A stretch of 64,000 nt of DNA from Apiospora phragmitis (GCA_038363925.1 JAQQWL010000011.1:3968001-4032000); one strand, 5' to 3'; counted from the stretch's first letter, positions 10,601-22,869 are shown. Numbers and translations are program-made. The notes: generated by a model from the sequence alone, not told the origin.

Positions 10601-13600
10601 ATACCACACCTGCTCGCCCTGTCTGGGTTGATGGCAACGCGTTGCTTCCAGTCTTGCCTAATTGACAGGCCCAAGGAAGCTGTAGCCGCACGTCAGCTCT
10701 GGCTGCCGTGTCGCACAGGGGCCCCCGAGTGGCCGAGAAGCAGCATTGCATATCTGCATCAATCTATGTACCCCGTCCTGGCGCCGAAAGCATATTCTCC
10801 GCTGCCCCATGGGGCACAGAAGCATGATGCAGTCTGACCAGCCTTGCTGCCAACCTGGTGTCACAGCGGTTTCTCCCTTCTGCCATTTGGACAATGCCAC
10901 AACTGCCTCTTGAGTCCCGAAGCATGCAGACCATCTTCACATGATCCGCAGGATCATGCATGTGTAACGCATTGAGCAGCGTTCTGCAGTTGCGTCAAAT
11001 CGCCTCCCCACTCAGGCCAAGCCGCTGTTTCTGGATCAACTGGGGCCGTGACGTCTGAACCAGTGAACAGAGGGCGCAGAGAAGGGGAAAGAGACGGCCG
11101 AGCAATGTGTGACATAGATGGTGTGCTGCTCTCTGCATCAATACCCAACGCTGGTAAATCGACAGAAGGTCGCACCTGAGATTTGCTTAGCAGTAGCTGT
11201 AGGGCGTGCTGGGCAAAGTCAATTCTTGCAGAAGAATGATCTGCATGCTGTCTGCCACGTTGTTAAACCGGTTCGGATGCCTGGAAAGGAATGCAGGGAT
11301 CTTGCAATATCACGGCTGGAGATACGACGTTATGATGCTCCAGGCAAGGAGGATCGGTAGCCGACTCGATATGCCATGTCAAAGTGGTGAAGCTGGCCGT
11401 AAGTAACGTTAGGTAAGGTAGGCAAGGGGCATGGTTTTCTATTGAAGGGTAGCGATCCACTTCCAGACCGGTCTCTGCCATGCTGGCAATCTTATCATGC
11501 TTTATCGCCCTGTATGGATGGATGGTGTGTCGGTCATGGGCTGGAGTGCAGAGACGAATCAGGATATGGCCAGCCAGGAAAGTCTGTATGTCTGCTGACG
11601 GTAATCGGGACGAGGATGCGTGATGTGGACAAGTGAGATGAAGAAGCGAGCACGAAATTGTCCAGAAGATGTATGTACACACTGGAGTCGGGCCAGGTTG
11701 GCCGGTATTCTGGCCGGTACATTTGCTACTTCCCACCACCACTACCGGCGTGAGCCCCTGCAGCCTCAACCACCAAAGTGGGTAAGCAGCTTGATGGACC
11801 CGAAGTATATCTGGAGAAGCAGCCTTGGCCCAGAGGAGTCTTTGAGCCTGTCTGTTATTATTAGTAGTATGTTTCCCCCTCCCCGACTCGAGGAGCACCG
11901 CATTCACTCACCAAGTTGAGCCGGAGTCTGAAATACCCAGCTATCCATGTATATAATTGTTGCTACAGGTCGCTAGAGGACCACGGTATGAAAGTATGTA
12001 TGTGCAGTAGATAGGCGTCGGTGGGTGAGAGCGAATAGGGAATCTCTTATTATAGAAGTGAACTTGAGACGCATCAAGCCCAGACCTGGGTTCGACAGGG
12101 TCGGCACATCGTACCAAGGTCTCGTTAGATTATATGCCCTCCCTTGTACGGAGTAATGGGCCTTGCCATCGGGTGTTTGGGTATTTCGCTGACATACGTA
12201 AGCCAGCATCCACCAGAGCAGAAACCGTTTCGCTGTTGCACGGCATCTTGCTTGTGCCACACTACAAGTACGGCGGCAATAGATCGTGCACTGCAATCAG
12301 CCATGTCAGAATGGGAAGACCCGGCTGTGGCAGCAATCGGCTCAAGATCTGTTGGAGCTAAGCCGCTGTTAAAACGGTCCATGTTTCGATGTCGATATAT
12401 TTATTTGGTGACGGAATGCCGTCCGCTGGGGTCAAACACGGCTTCGTCCGTCTCTCTCCCTCCAAAGACAGTCCCCCAACCTTTACCACACAAATCAACA
12501 ATCGGAGTCGGGCCCCAAACCCCACCACCGAACCCACCACCAACAGCAAACATCGAGTCGAGACCGTCCAGGACCCCGCCAGCAGCCAGCAATCCCCCCC
12601 CCCCGGTCACCTCACGTACCCTGGGTACCGTTTCTGTACCATCCCTGTCCCAGGACTCGTGCTTCATGCATGGGCGCGCTTGCTAGCCCAGGATCGCGAA
12701 AGACAAGGCCGCAGGCGGTGTACTGGCGGAAAGCCGTTTGGCCAGCCTGTGAAGCCTCCACGACAAACCGGATGCCATTGTCTGGTCGTCGAGTCGACTT
12801 CGAACACACGATTGGGTATCGGGCCTGCATATCCCGGCTCTTTCAGGTTGTCATTTCTCACTTCGGTTTGATGCGTGGGTTTTCTTGTCGCAACGCCTGT
12901 CCGGATCGGTTCTTGTCGATTGTGTGATGATTCCCTCTCGTTCTCCCCATCCCATCTGACAGACAATAAGAAAAGGGCCTTGTTTCCCGGATCCCACCCA
13001 CGTCGACCAAGCATCCGGACAGCAACTCGACGCGGGGTTCCCTACAGACATACATACATACATCATTACTCTCACACCACTGGCTCCTCCGTCTCGCACC
13101 CCTACCTGTGTGTCCCTTCGCACATCGCAAACTCAGACCCAGACCCAGACCCAGGCCCACGACCAAGACGGGAGTTCAAGTCATTCATCATCATCGAGCA
13201 CCAAGTCGCCGCCCGGCTGCTGCTCGGTTGGATACGAAGTGCTTTTGACTCAGGCGACACGCGGCTGCAAGTCGGCCGTCCCACTATTTGTAGCCCACCA
13301 GCTCTCCATCATCGCTTGTCAACTCAAACATCGATGGTCGGGACCTTCTCTAGCATAGCATTGGTTCCTCCGACCTCGTCGAATTTAGCCCCAAAGGCCA
13401 GAGGCTCAGAGCTTCTCCCTGTTGGGTACTATACTGCCCGTTCTGGTTGGCTCAGGCAGGGGCGCCTTCGGACTCCACCGACCTTACATAGTTAGTTGTT
13501 GATTCTGTTGCAGCCGTCCGCTTGTTTCTCTTCAAGATCCCTTCGATCTTTTACGACCATCCTTCCCGGAACCTGTTCTCTCGCCCGGATCTTTGTCGGC

Positions 13601-14105
13601 CACTCGTTGATGATAATAAGTCGTCGACAGACAGCCCGCAGAAGCCGGCCTTGGTTCATCTCAATTCACCATCACACCACTACCGAGATCCTGTCGATCC
13701 CTGCCTCGAGGTGAGCATTGTTCCTACTCTAGTTCCGAGTCAGTCTTACCAAGGGTGTGGCTGTCGCCACTAACACCGTCTGGTGACCTGCCCCACCAGG
13801 CTCTCTGACCGGGATTTCTCTCTCTCGACTGAGCCGAAGGCGATCAATGTTGATTTTAACACTTTCTCCAGGCTCACAAGTTCTTGCGGTCTTTGAGAGA
13901 TCACTGGCATTGTTTTGTTGATCCGCCATTCGGTAGTAGTTTTTTTCTTGGTGACGAGTGTTCGAGGAGATGACCAGCTTGGGGTTGTCCTGCAACTGAA
14001 AAAGTAAGTTTATACCTGTTAGTTCTGTTGTGTAACACGGCCTGTACGTTCATTCGCCCTGCCCGTGCCGAGTCTGCTAGGTTGCTGACCTGCATCAAGA
14101 CGACC
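7671..14105. other. Gene-poor, normal-GC stretch between the RIP block and the ABC gene
   Basis: Composition is balanced but no recognisable protein, tRNA or rRNA was found. The longest open frames are under about 215 codons, most lack ATG, and none shows a known domain. Visible structure includes a 17-base near-duplicate at 7690-7723, a GC-rich double hairpin at about 8550-8616, TACGGAGTA at 12147-12155, and a hexamer array AGACCC at 13135-13158. The last kilobase or so (about 12900-14100) is pyrimidine-rich and probably contains the promoter and long 5' untranslated leader of the ABC transporter gene. Confidence 0.6.
8550..8616. other. GC-rich inverted-repeat pair (possible hairpins)
   Basis: Two adjacent imperfect palindromes: one around 8551-8573 with CCGCC/GGCGG ends, and one at 8583-8616 in which CCGCGG pairs across a 7-base loop and the stem continues with one bulge. 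The GC content is far above the flanks. No RNA family is recognisable. Confidence 0.5.
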
Positions 14106-17082
14106 ATGGAATCGCCCGTACTGGTGAACCCCAGTGAGGAGCCTATAGAGATTCTGAGGCGCGTCTTCCAGTATGCGTACCCAGCAGTCCTCCTCATCGC
14201 CTTCCTGGTTACAGGCTGCACCACCAGCATCATCAAAGCCCTGCCCAGAGAGAATGCCGAGGAAACGAGCACCAAGGGCCCTGGTGGCAAGCCACTCCCT
14301 ATTTCGAAGCGCAAACGAGAGGAGGGAGAGGGGGATCAAGAGTGCGAACACAATAGTTCATGGTCCAAGGGCTACTTCCAGTATGCCACCATCTTTGCGA
14401 CAATGACGTTTTTCGCCATGGGAACAAACGTGGCTATAAGGGCGCTCTACCATCGCAACGCGGCTGGCGACCACGGCTGGTGGTGTGGACAAGCCAAGAC
14501 GGTATGTTCACCTTCAACCGTGTGCACGAAGCTGCTGCCAACCACGGGTTTTGCTGACATGGCATGCAGGTCTTCATCCTCGGTTCGGCTTTTCTCTGGC
14601 TGTACTTGTGTATAACGCTCTTCGACTGGAAAGTCAGCCCTGTACCGGTGCACTTTGTAGTCTGGTGCCTCGCTCTTGTCGGTGACCTGGTAATATTCGT
14701 CTGCGACATGGTCATTCTCATGGGAGAACATAAGGTTATGGTCAGTCTCGACCGTAGTAAATATACGCTGGAGACGGGCCCAAACGGTTGGGACGTCGTA
14801 GACCTCAGCTTGTCTGCATCGCGCGTGGTCCTCATTGCAGGGCTGGTCTCTCTGTATTGCGGACAAAACGTTCTGCAACGGTATGCGGAACGGCGAAGAC
14901 AGCACGACGACTACGAATCAGGCCCAGACGAACGCTCCCCTCTGCTAGACCACTCTACAAATGGCTATGCACCCACCCACCGCCAATACGGCCAGACCGA
15001 TTCGACCAACACGGATGATGGCACTGCGGAAACATCGGCGCCGACTGTCGACGACGATGCCGGGTTTTACCGCCCCGAGAAGCTACCACATACGACCTGG
15101 GTTGAGTATCTCCGGGGATACTCGGTGTTCTTCCCTTACATGTGGCCGGCCAACCACTTCCGGATCCAGGTCATTGTGGTCATCTGTTTTATCATCTTGA
15201 TCCTCCAGCGCATCGTCAACATCTTGGTTCCGATGCAGATCGGCATAGTTACGACGCAGCTGTCTGGTGATAATCTTAAGCATGGCGAACCGCTGGAGAT
15301 GCCATGGAAGTCATTGGGTCTCTTGATTCTGTTCAAGCTCCTGCAGGGCACTTCGGGCTTACTTGGCTCTGTTCGGTCGCTTCTTTGGATCCCCGTTTCA
15401 CAGCACACGTACCGGGCCCTTACCACCTCGGCCTTTGAGCATGTCCATTCACTTAGTCTGGATTTTCATTTGGGAAAGAGAACCGGCGAGGTGCTATCGG
15501 CGCTCAACAAAGGCCAGTCGATCAACCAGTTCCTCGAGCAGGTTACATTCCAGGTTTTCCCTGTACTCGTTGACTTGCTACTAGCTATCACTTACTTCTA
15601 TGTGAACTTCGATAGCGTATATATGGTGCTTGTTTGCATCATTACGTTCTACTACCTGTTCCTTACGATTCGTATGGCACAGACAACCGCGGACCAACGC
15701 CGGTTGATGTCCAATGCGGATAGAGAGGAAGAGGCTGTGAAGAATGACTCAATCGTATCATACGAGACAGTCAAGTATTTCAATGCCGAGGATTTCGAAT
15801 TCAAGCGCTATAAACAGGCCATCGACACCTTCCAAGCGGCCGAGGCAAGAGTTCAATGGAGCTCATCCGCCATGAACGTGGTGCAGTCTCTGGTTTTCAT
15901 GGCTGGAATGCTCGTTGCCATGTTGCTCGGAGCTTACCAAGTCAGCCTTGGCCAGCGGCAAGTGGGCGATTTCGTGTCCTTGATGACTTACCTAAACCAG
16001 CTTCAAGGCCCTCTCAACTACTTTGGGACGTTTTACCGAACGGTCCAACAGGCCATGATTTCGGGCGAACGTCTTTTGGAATTATTCAAACAGCAACCAA
16101 CTGTGGTGGACCGTCCCGGTGCTGCCAAGCTCGACACCTGCGATGGCCTCGTTGAGTTCCAAAAGGTTGCATTTGCCTATGACCAACGTCGACCAGCTTT
16201 GAGGGAGCTATCGTTCCAGTGCCAGCCTGGCACCACTACGGCCCTCGTAGGAGAGTCGGGCGGAGGGAAATCTACCCTGTTCCGCTTGATGTATCGGTAC
16301 TTCAACTGCGATTATGGTGCCATCAAGATCGACGGTGATGATGTCAAGGATCTCACAATCGATTCTGTGCGACGACACATAGGAGTGGTCCCGCAAGACC
16401 CAATCCTGTTTAATGAAACATTGCTGTACAACCTCAGATACGCCAACCAGGAGGCCAGCGAGGAAGAGATCGTTGCAGCGTGCCGAGCTGCTAGCATCCA
16501 TGACAGGATCATGTCCTTCCCGGATGGCTACTACACCAAAGTTGGGGAGCGCGGTCTTCGCCTAAGCGGCGGGGAGAAGCAACGTGTAGCAATCGCACGG
16601 ACGCTACTGAAGAACCCCAAGATCATCATGCTTGATGAAGCCACCTCGGCTCTCGACACACACACGGAGCAGGAGATTCAAGGACGGCTGTCCAAGATCG
16701 GGGAGGGCCGAACACTCCTGATTATTGCGTACGTATTGATTCCCGGGTTCTGCAGATTGGGAGAGTCATCAGACTGACACTATTGCTTTGCAGGCATCGA
16801 CTTTCCACCATCACCCATTGTGATCAGATCCTCGTTATGAAGAACGGGGTGATTGCTGAGAGGGGCACGCATGAAGAGCTCATAGGCAGGAACGAGATCT
16901 ACGCCTCCATGTGGAACAAGCAGGCCAAGGCTGCGAAAGCAGCTGAAGACGCGCGCAATGCCACGCTCAAGGCGCAGAAGCTCGCACGTCGGGCCTCGCA
17001 ACCCACGCGACGTGAGGAAGACTCGTCGAGCTCATCCGACGAGTCGGGCCTGATTCCTTGGCCTCGGCTTAATACCAAATAA
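14106..17082 (+). CDS. hmt1: Vacuolar-type ABC half-transporter, HMT1-like (ABCB family)
   Basis: Exons 14106-14501, 14570-16728 and 16794-17082 join in perfect frame to 947 residues. Both introns (68 and 65 nt) are GT-AG with CTGAC branch-like sites. Residues 1 to about 260 form an extra N-terminal membrane domain of about five helices. An ABC type-1 membrane domain follows, then one nucleotide-binding domain: Walker [10 protein letters not shown] at 693, signature LSGGE at 797, Walker B IIMLDEA with Asp821-Glu822, and H-loop His853 just after intron 2. Length and order (extra helices, TMD, NBD) fit fission-yeast Hmt1, which moves phytochelatin or metal-thiol conjugates into vacuoles; mitochondrial Atm1 lacks the extra helices. 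The C-terminal tail is basic then Ser-rich. Substrate is inferred. All ATPase motifs are intact. Confidence 0.93.
14502..14569 (+). other. Intron 1 of the ABC transporter gene
   Basis: GTATGT donor, CAG acceptor, TGCTGAC branch-like site about 18 bases before the acceptor; 68 nt. Removing it joins AAG-ACG to GTC in phase 0 and continues a hydrophobic segment. Confidence 0.9.
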
Positions 17083-18032
17083 CACCGAAACCTACCTTTT
17101 CTTTGGACGGCACAGCACACACATGCTGAGTCACTAATTCTGGCATCCTCCCCTGTTTCTCGGGGACTGTCCTTTCATTGCTTGTCTAGGGTGATCAAAG
17201 AAGAATCGGGCACGCACACGCAAACACGCCCGGGGGCTTCCATCTTTCTCCTCTTTTCCACACACCAAAACTTGGATACTACGAAAGACGTCCTCAATAA
17301 TATGACTTGCATGGGAACGGCGTTGCTGGCTGGATATGGCTTTTTAAAATACAGAGACGGGCAAGTCTCTTTGGCGGCATTATGGATATTTCTTTTCTTC
17401 TTTCTGCGGACGATACCAAACCTCTTTTTGAGTGTTGCATCTGGCATTACTACTACAGGGAAGTCATGTGAGGATGAGTGGGCGAATTGTTGCAGGCGGA
17501 TCCAAGCGCGGGTCCCGTCTTGTCCTTTTTCATTTTTGCCACGACGTGTTGATGAGTCAATGATATGCACGAAGATGTTGTGTAGCATAATAGATACAAA
17601 TGAGATCTCAGTCCATGGACGGATCACTTGGTATAGATGAGCAAAACGAAGCAATGAGGCTACGGATAGCGAGCAATGCTGTGAGCAACTAGTATTCAAT
17701 GACAAATATATATGAATTTTGACAATACTATATGCCGACTCAACTGGGCATAACATACCCCAAAAGTAGCTTACATTCATGGTGGCCGACTGACACTGCC
17801 ATGTATAGGTGGCGTATAGTGTATGTACCTTCTTATACACGCGTACAATACGATAAGCGATAAGAGCTTTGTTAGTCTGCCTAGAAGTAGGCATCTACGC
17901 TCTACCCACTTACACTTACAGGTACTCTATAACTGGAAACTACTCATGAGCCGAGCCAGCTTCCACTTATTGGCTCCCACCATTTGATACACCGCAGTGT
18001 AGGATTGTTTTTGATGATAGCCCCATCCCAAC
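17083..18032. other. Intergenic: ABC 3' region and HRI1 promoter
   Basis: An open minus-strand frame of 239 codons (17175-17894) is present but has no recognisable domain, an atypical composition, and lies where the ABC 3' untranslated region should be, so I do not call it. No other structure was seen. Confidence 0.5.
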
Positions 18033-18815
18033 ATGTCACACGAGGAGAATAAACCGTCTATTTCCGTACGGAAATACATCAAGTGGGGTGTAAGTCTGCG
18101 ACAATGTTACTACTACTAACCCCGCCTCCTCCTATTCTACTGGTAACTAACTTACTCATACCTTACTCACACCTCTTTCTAGGACACATTCCCGGTGGAA
18201 AACACATCGACGATCGTGCTCACGTCGCCCACGCGGCACTTCGCCGACGTCCGGCTGCGGATCCCCCTCCCCAAGGAGGGGGCGCCGCCGTCCGGGACCC
18301 GGGCCAGCTGGACTGGGCGTTCGCGGGCACGTCGAGCCACGACGCCGCCGCGTCGCCGCCGCACTCGGTGTTCCGCCACTGGGTCGACTCGCGCCATGAG
18401 GACGCCGTGGCCGTCGTCGACGAGGGGGACATGGTGCCCAGCCCGCGGCCCGGGGAGACGCTCGAGTCGGGCCGGATGGTCAACCCGGCCACGGGGCTGG
18501 TGCAGCCCTACGAGGAGTGCTGGCTCGACGAGGAGCCCGGGGAGGGCGCGGCTTCCGAGGGCTGGGTGCTGCGGTATCAGCAGGACGACGAGCAGCAGGG
18601 TGAGGGCAAGGGGCAAGGACAAGGGCAAGGGCAGGGGCGTCATGGTCAAAATCGGGCCGCGGGTCCAAGGGGTCCTGAGGGTGGGGGGCGAGGTCGCGGT
18701 CGGACGGTGGGAGGTCGTCCCCGGCGCGTCGTCGTCGTGGACGGCGATTGCCGAGATTGGAAGCCTGGCAAGCACGGGGGTTCCCTACGGGGTTATCCGC
18801 AGCCCCGACGGCTAG
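18033..18815 (+). CDS. HRI1: HRI1-family protein, frame-shifted in the middle
   Basis: Exon 1 is 18033-18089; intron 18090-18182 has a GTAAGT donor and CTAAC branch; exon 2 runs to 18815. N-terminus (ISVRKYIKWG, then TSTIVLTSP, HFADVRL) and C-terminus (MVKIGPRVQGVLRVGG, EVAVGRWE) match fungal HRI1 in one frame. The conserved middle (LDWAFAGTS, HWVDSR, DEGDM, LESGRMVNPATG, YEECWLDEE; about 18302-18570) lies in another frame. One -1 change within 18262-18300 (C/G runs) and one +1 change within 18600-18640 (GGGCAA repeats) reconcile them, giving 229 residues, near the yeast length of about 244. As written, the ORF stays open but its middle third is Arg-rich nonsense. Yeast Hri1 is a small cytosolic protein of unclear function. 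Errors in the sequence are likelier than a real double mutation. Confidence 0.8.
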
Positions 18816-20280
18816 GGAGAAGGTACGGGCCCAGGATGGTCGGCAATGGGTTTGCCTGGAGAGCTGGTAAGACATGTGGTGTATTTGCATATGTCTGTTT
18901 TGCATTGCCGCTCTGCCCCTGTACATTTACCTACCTGTTGCGATACAAAATGAGAAAGAGGAGAGGCTCGAGAGTGGGAGCATTTCTAGGTAACTTCCGC
19001 TGGTAAACCCTGAAGGGCTATATCAAACTCATGCAGGCAGCCTCTTGTTACATGCCGCTTGAAATTGCTACAGTGGCTACCGTCGGAAAGGCTCGCGAGT
19101 TAGTCCTGTGCCTCACTGGAGCATCGCTGATGAGCTGATCCTGCTGTGCTTTTACTTGGCCCAGGGGGGCATGCGGCTTCCATCCCAGGTCTTCAGCATT
19201 CGTATTTGCTGGTGCATCTCTTCGCGAGTCAAACCAAACTCTAGACCACTCTCATCAGCCCAGTCAGTCCATTGTGCAACCTGGCTGTTTGACATGATGC
19301 ACTGATGCGAGATGATGGTCTGCAATGCAACGATCGGCCTGATCTTGTTGTTCTCTGCTCCTGTGCCCAACATGTATTTGTATGTACCCCTGCCTACCGA
19401 CCAACTGACTCGAGCGCTAAGAGCGTGTACTGTAAGTCACAGCGCAATTTCCCAGAACCAACAAACACTATATCTATAACCCCCGGTCTATGCGGCAAAC
19501 AGATGGGATCTGCACTTCCCATAGTATGTAAGTAGCCATACAAACACACATTCTATCAAATCAATCTGTTTGCAGCTCGAGGGATTCTGGTCAACTTGCG
19601 GAGTTCTTGGAAATATGCCAGACTGCTCCTCCTGCTCTTACCGTCCGTGCCCCTTCCTCCCAAAGATCAGGCGACGTGCAGTGCCTAGTGGCACGATACT
19701 TGTTGGTGTATTTGGCATGCTTCATTCAACACTGCCCAGCAGACAGGAACTAACTGTCAGTACCAAAATTGCCGAGAAGCCTAAATCAGCTGAGGCTGCG
19801 TCGTGCAAACAGGGCGAGGGCGGACGAGGGAAGCGACAGGAAGCGACAGGAAGCGACAGGCATGGCATGGCTTGGCTTTCCCGGTCAAACTCTAATAAAG
19901 TAACGATCCTGCCAACTGCAACTGCAACTGCAAACGCTCGCTCGCTTCGCTTCTAATCCCAACCCCGGGACCCGAGGACGTGGTCCCGCCCAAGGAAGAA
20001 AGGAAAAGGAAGGATCGCATCGCATGCAGGTACTTCCTGTCCACTGCCATTAGATGTAGTCTTGTATATATGAAGTGCCATCAGCTCGTTCTCCATCCTC
20101 GAAGAATTTGCTTCTCTTTCTTAGACCCCCAAACCCAGGCAGTTGTTAGCCGTCCATTCATTTGCTTGCCCAAGTACACAGTCATTCACTCTTTTTTCTT
20201 TCATAACTGCTTCTGTCCAATTTGCTTGGCTTTCGACTTTCGTCTTGCCTGTACGAACCAGTCAGTCATCAGCCACCAAC
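18816..20280. other. Intergenic between HRI1 and chitinase genes
   Basis: No gene was recognised. A perfect decamer AAGCGACAGG is repeated three times at 19831-19860, and a short ACTGCA array lies at about 19914-19932. The final 200 bases before 20281 are pyrimidine-rich and probably hold the chitinase promoter and leader. Confidence 0.5.
19831..19860. repeat. Decamer tandem repeat, three copies
   Basis: AAGCGACAGG repeated three times perfectly, in the region upstream of the chitinase gene. Confidence 0.9.
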
Positions 20281-21822
20281 ATGAAGGTGTCGAGCTCTGT
20301 GCTAGCCGGCTTGGTTGCCTTCGGGGCCGCCGCCGACGCAGGTTGCGCTCAGCAACAGCTGCGCAACATGGTTTACTTTGACCAGTAAGTGTTCCCTCCT
20401 CTCCAGAGGCCACGGAAAAGGCTTCGCCTACTTACACATCATGGTTTTTCAGATACCACACGGCCATCCTGCCGCCCCGTGACGTGACGGCGGGCATCAC
20501 GCACGTCGTCATGTCCTTCGCCAACTCGTCGCTGTTCGCTACCACCGCCAACAAGTCCGAGGATTACAAGCCCTTCATGGAGGTCTCCAAGGTCCGCGCC
20601 ATGTTCGACAACGGCACCCAGGTCGGTGTGGCGCTCGGCGGCTGGGGAGACACCGACGGCTTCGGTGCCGGGGCCAAGACGGAGGCGTCCCGTAAGCAGT
20701 ACGCCCGTAAAATCGCGGCAATGGCTACGACGCTTGGGTTTGACTTTATTGGTGCGTGTTTTCCCCCTTTCCAATGATATACTTCTTCCACCCGCTCCGC
20801 AAGCATCTGTTGGTGCTTCCATAGATGTGTGTGTCCCTCAACGGTCCATCCAACTTACACATCAGTGCAGATATCGACTGGAAATACCCCGGAGGCAACG
20901 GCGTCGACTACAAGCAGATCCCCAACTCGAAGAAGGTGGATGAGATCACGACGTACCCCTGCTGCTCCAGGAGATCAAGAACGCCATCAAGCCCCGCGCC
21001 CTCTCCATCGCCGTGCCGGGGAAGGCGCAGGACATGATCGCCTACACGCCCGAGCACGCGCCCGCCATCTTCGCCGCCGTTGATATGGTCAACGTCATGG
21101 CCTACGACCTCATGAACCGCCGCGACAATGCCACGGCCCACCACACGGCCGTGCATGGCTCCCTCGCGGCCGTCGACGCCTACCTCGCCCTCGGCTGCCC
21201 CGCGGCCAAGCTCAACCTCGGCCTCGCCTTTTACGCCAAGTACTTCCAGACGGCCAAGGGCGTCGACTGCTCCGGCGGACCCATCGGCTGTCCCATCCTG
21301 CCCGCCGAGAACGCCACCGACGGCTCCGACCTCGGCACCAGCGGCGCCATCACCTTCGAGGCCGCCAACGTGAGCTCGCCCCCGCCGCCCACCAACTTGA
21401 TCACGTCCAAGGACCAGTCCTGCGGCACCGGCACGGCCTTCACCTGCCAGGGCCTTGCCGACGCCGGCTGCTGCAGCCAGTACGGGTTCTGCGGCTCGAC
21501 CCCCGCGCACTGCGGTGCGGGTTGCCAGGCTGGCTTCGGCACCTGCGAGGGGCCCCAGATCGGCGCCTCGTTCGTGTCGGCCCTCAAGGAGTCCAAGACG
21601 GACGAGGTCCTCGGCGGCCAGTGGTGGTGGGACGCGTCCAACGAGCTGTTCTGGACCCTCGATACGGTCCCGCTCATGCAGCGCAAGTTCAAGGAGATCG
21701 TGGCGGCGCGCGGCCTCGGCGGCATCTTCGCCTGGTCGCTTGGCGAGGACAGCTACGACTGGAGCCATCTCAAGGCCATGCGGGAGGGCGTCGAGGGACT
21801 GTCCAAGGCTTCAAAGAAATAA
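20281..21822 (+). CDS. Secreted GH18 chitinase-like protein with inserted CBM18, catalytic Glu replaced
   Basis: Exons 20281-20384, 20453-20751 and 20871-21822. The protein starts with a signal peptide (about 20 residues). GH18 features follow: YFDQYH strand 1; SFANSS; ALGGWGDTDGF (SxGG-type strand 3); then D132-x2-D135-x-D137-W-K139, where active GH18 enzymes have DxxDxDxE; later MVNVMAYDLMNRRD and the WWWD region, and GIFAWSLGEDS. A hevein-type CBM18 (eight-Cys pattern with CGTG, CCSQYGFCG, HCGAGC) is inserted at about 21412-21553 between barrel strands. Lys139 replaces the proton-donor Glu (AAA for GAA), so hydrolysis is doubtful; a chitin-binding lectin role is possible. One base is missing from the C run at 20956-20959; with it the protein is 451 residues. 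Confidence 0.87.
20956..20959 (+). other. Apparent 1-base deletion (C run) in the chitinase gene
   Basis: Upstream the frame reads DEITTYP, downstream the family-like LLLQEIKNAI continues one base out of phase. Adding one C restores YPLLLQEI. The alternative, a 35-nt GT-AG intron at 20936-20970, also restores frame but would be unusually short and would remove conserved residues. Confidence 0.75.
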
Positions 21823-22869
21823 GCCAGTCGTCAATCGGTTGATTGTGGGTACATGATGATTTGCAGCCGTTGGACTAGTCATGATCTATCTCCCAGAGCC
21901 AGGAGAGAAAGATAATTGTTGTACCATGTGTGGCTGGATTAGTTGGAATATGTACTTATAATGTGTTAAAAAGCCAGCCAGTCAGTCAGTCTACTGAAGC
22001 AATACCATTTCCCCCTTTTGGCCCAAAGTGCTGGGTCTAATCGAAGGTGGCACAATCTGGCTCGAAGTTTTCACCTAGACGGACAGACCTTCATACCTTA
22101 TTTTGATGCTTTTCATTAGATATTAACTATATATGTATGTATATCCATGTACATTCATACAAGGGGGGAGAGAGGAGCTGCAATCAAGTCCTATTCTCCT
22201 TCCTTTTCTTCCACAAAGATAGATAGATGCTCACATCGCGGGTCGTCTGGAGAGTAGTTGCATCATCCCTTCGTCTGTGCTCCCCAGTTTCCTTCAAAGT
22301 TGGGCATCATCGCAGCAGTGGATGCCCTACCTTTTTCTGCTCTCTAGACTCCAGTCCGCGACAAGTGTCTATTGGTAGCGACTGAACTCCGTTTTCATGA
22401 CGTCTTCAAGCTTCTCCTGTTGCATCTCCCGCCCCCACCATGAAGCGAATGCGTAGGGACGAGACAAGCTCTATACTCTTTATCCCCACGCCCGCTCCGT
22501 TTCATGCAAAATGCCCCATCTGAATTTGATCCCTCATCGCCTAATGATATGACTGAAATTCTTTCTCATGATTCTCGTTATGACTCGACAGAAGATGGGA
22601 GAGACCACACACAGTCGTCGTACGAACCCCAGTCTACAAGTCGTATACACAGTCATACTGACATATATCGTACACGCTATAATCCCAAGGGAGAAAAATG
22701 AGGGGCTGAAGTGTAATAAAAAAGCGAAGGCCACGAGGCCAGAAAAGGCTTCGTCATATATACATCTTCAACAAGAGGGATGGGAGGAGTGCCAGCAAAT
22801 CCCTCCTTATGAAGCAATTTGATAAGCAGCAGCAGCAGTAGCAGCAGCAACAACAGTAGCTTCCCCTCT
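21823..22869. other. Intergenic between convergent chitinase and LAG1 genes
   Basis: The two genes point toward each other, so this holds two 3' untranslated regions. No gene was seen. A CAG/CAA-type trinucleotide tract lies at about 22826-22857, close to the LAG1 stop. Confidence 0.5.

Noticed and set aside
11263..11907. 214-codon minus-strand open frame
   Set aside because: It begins with GTG, has no recognisable domain and low-information composition; it does not look like coding sequence.
17175..17894. 239-codon minus-strand open frame antisense to the ABC 3' region
   Set aside because: No domain, odd composition (Cys, Lys and His clusters), and it overlaps the expected 3' untranslated region of the ABC gene.
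20936..20970. 35-nt GT-AG intron as explanation for the chitinase frame change
   Set aside because: Too short for typical fungal splicing, and it would delete the conserved YPLLLQ segment; a missing base in the C run is simpler.
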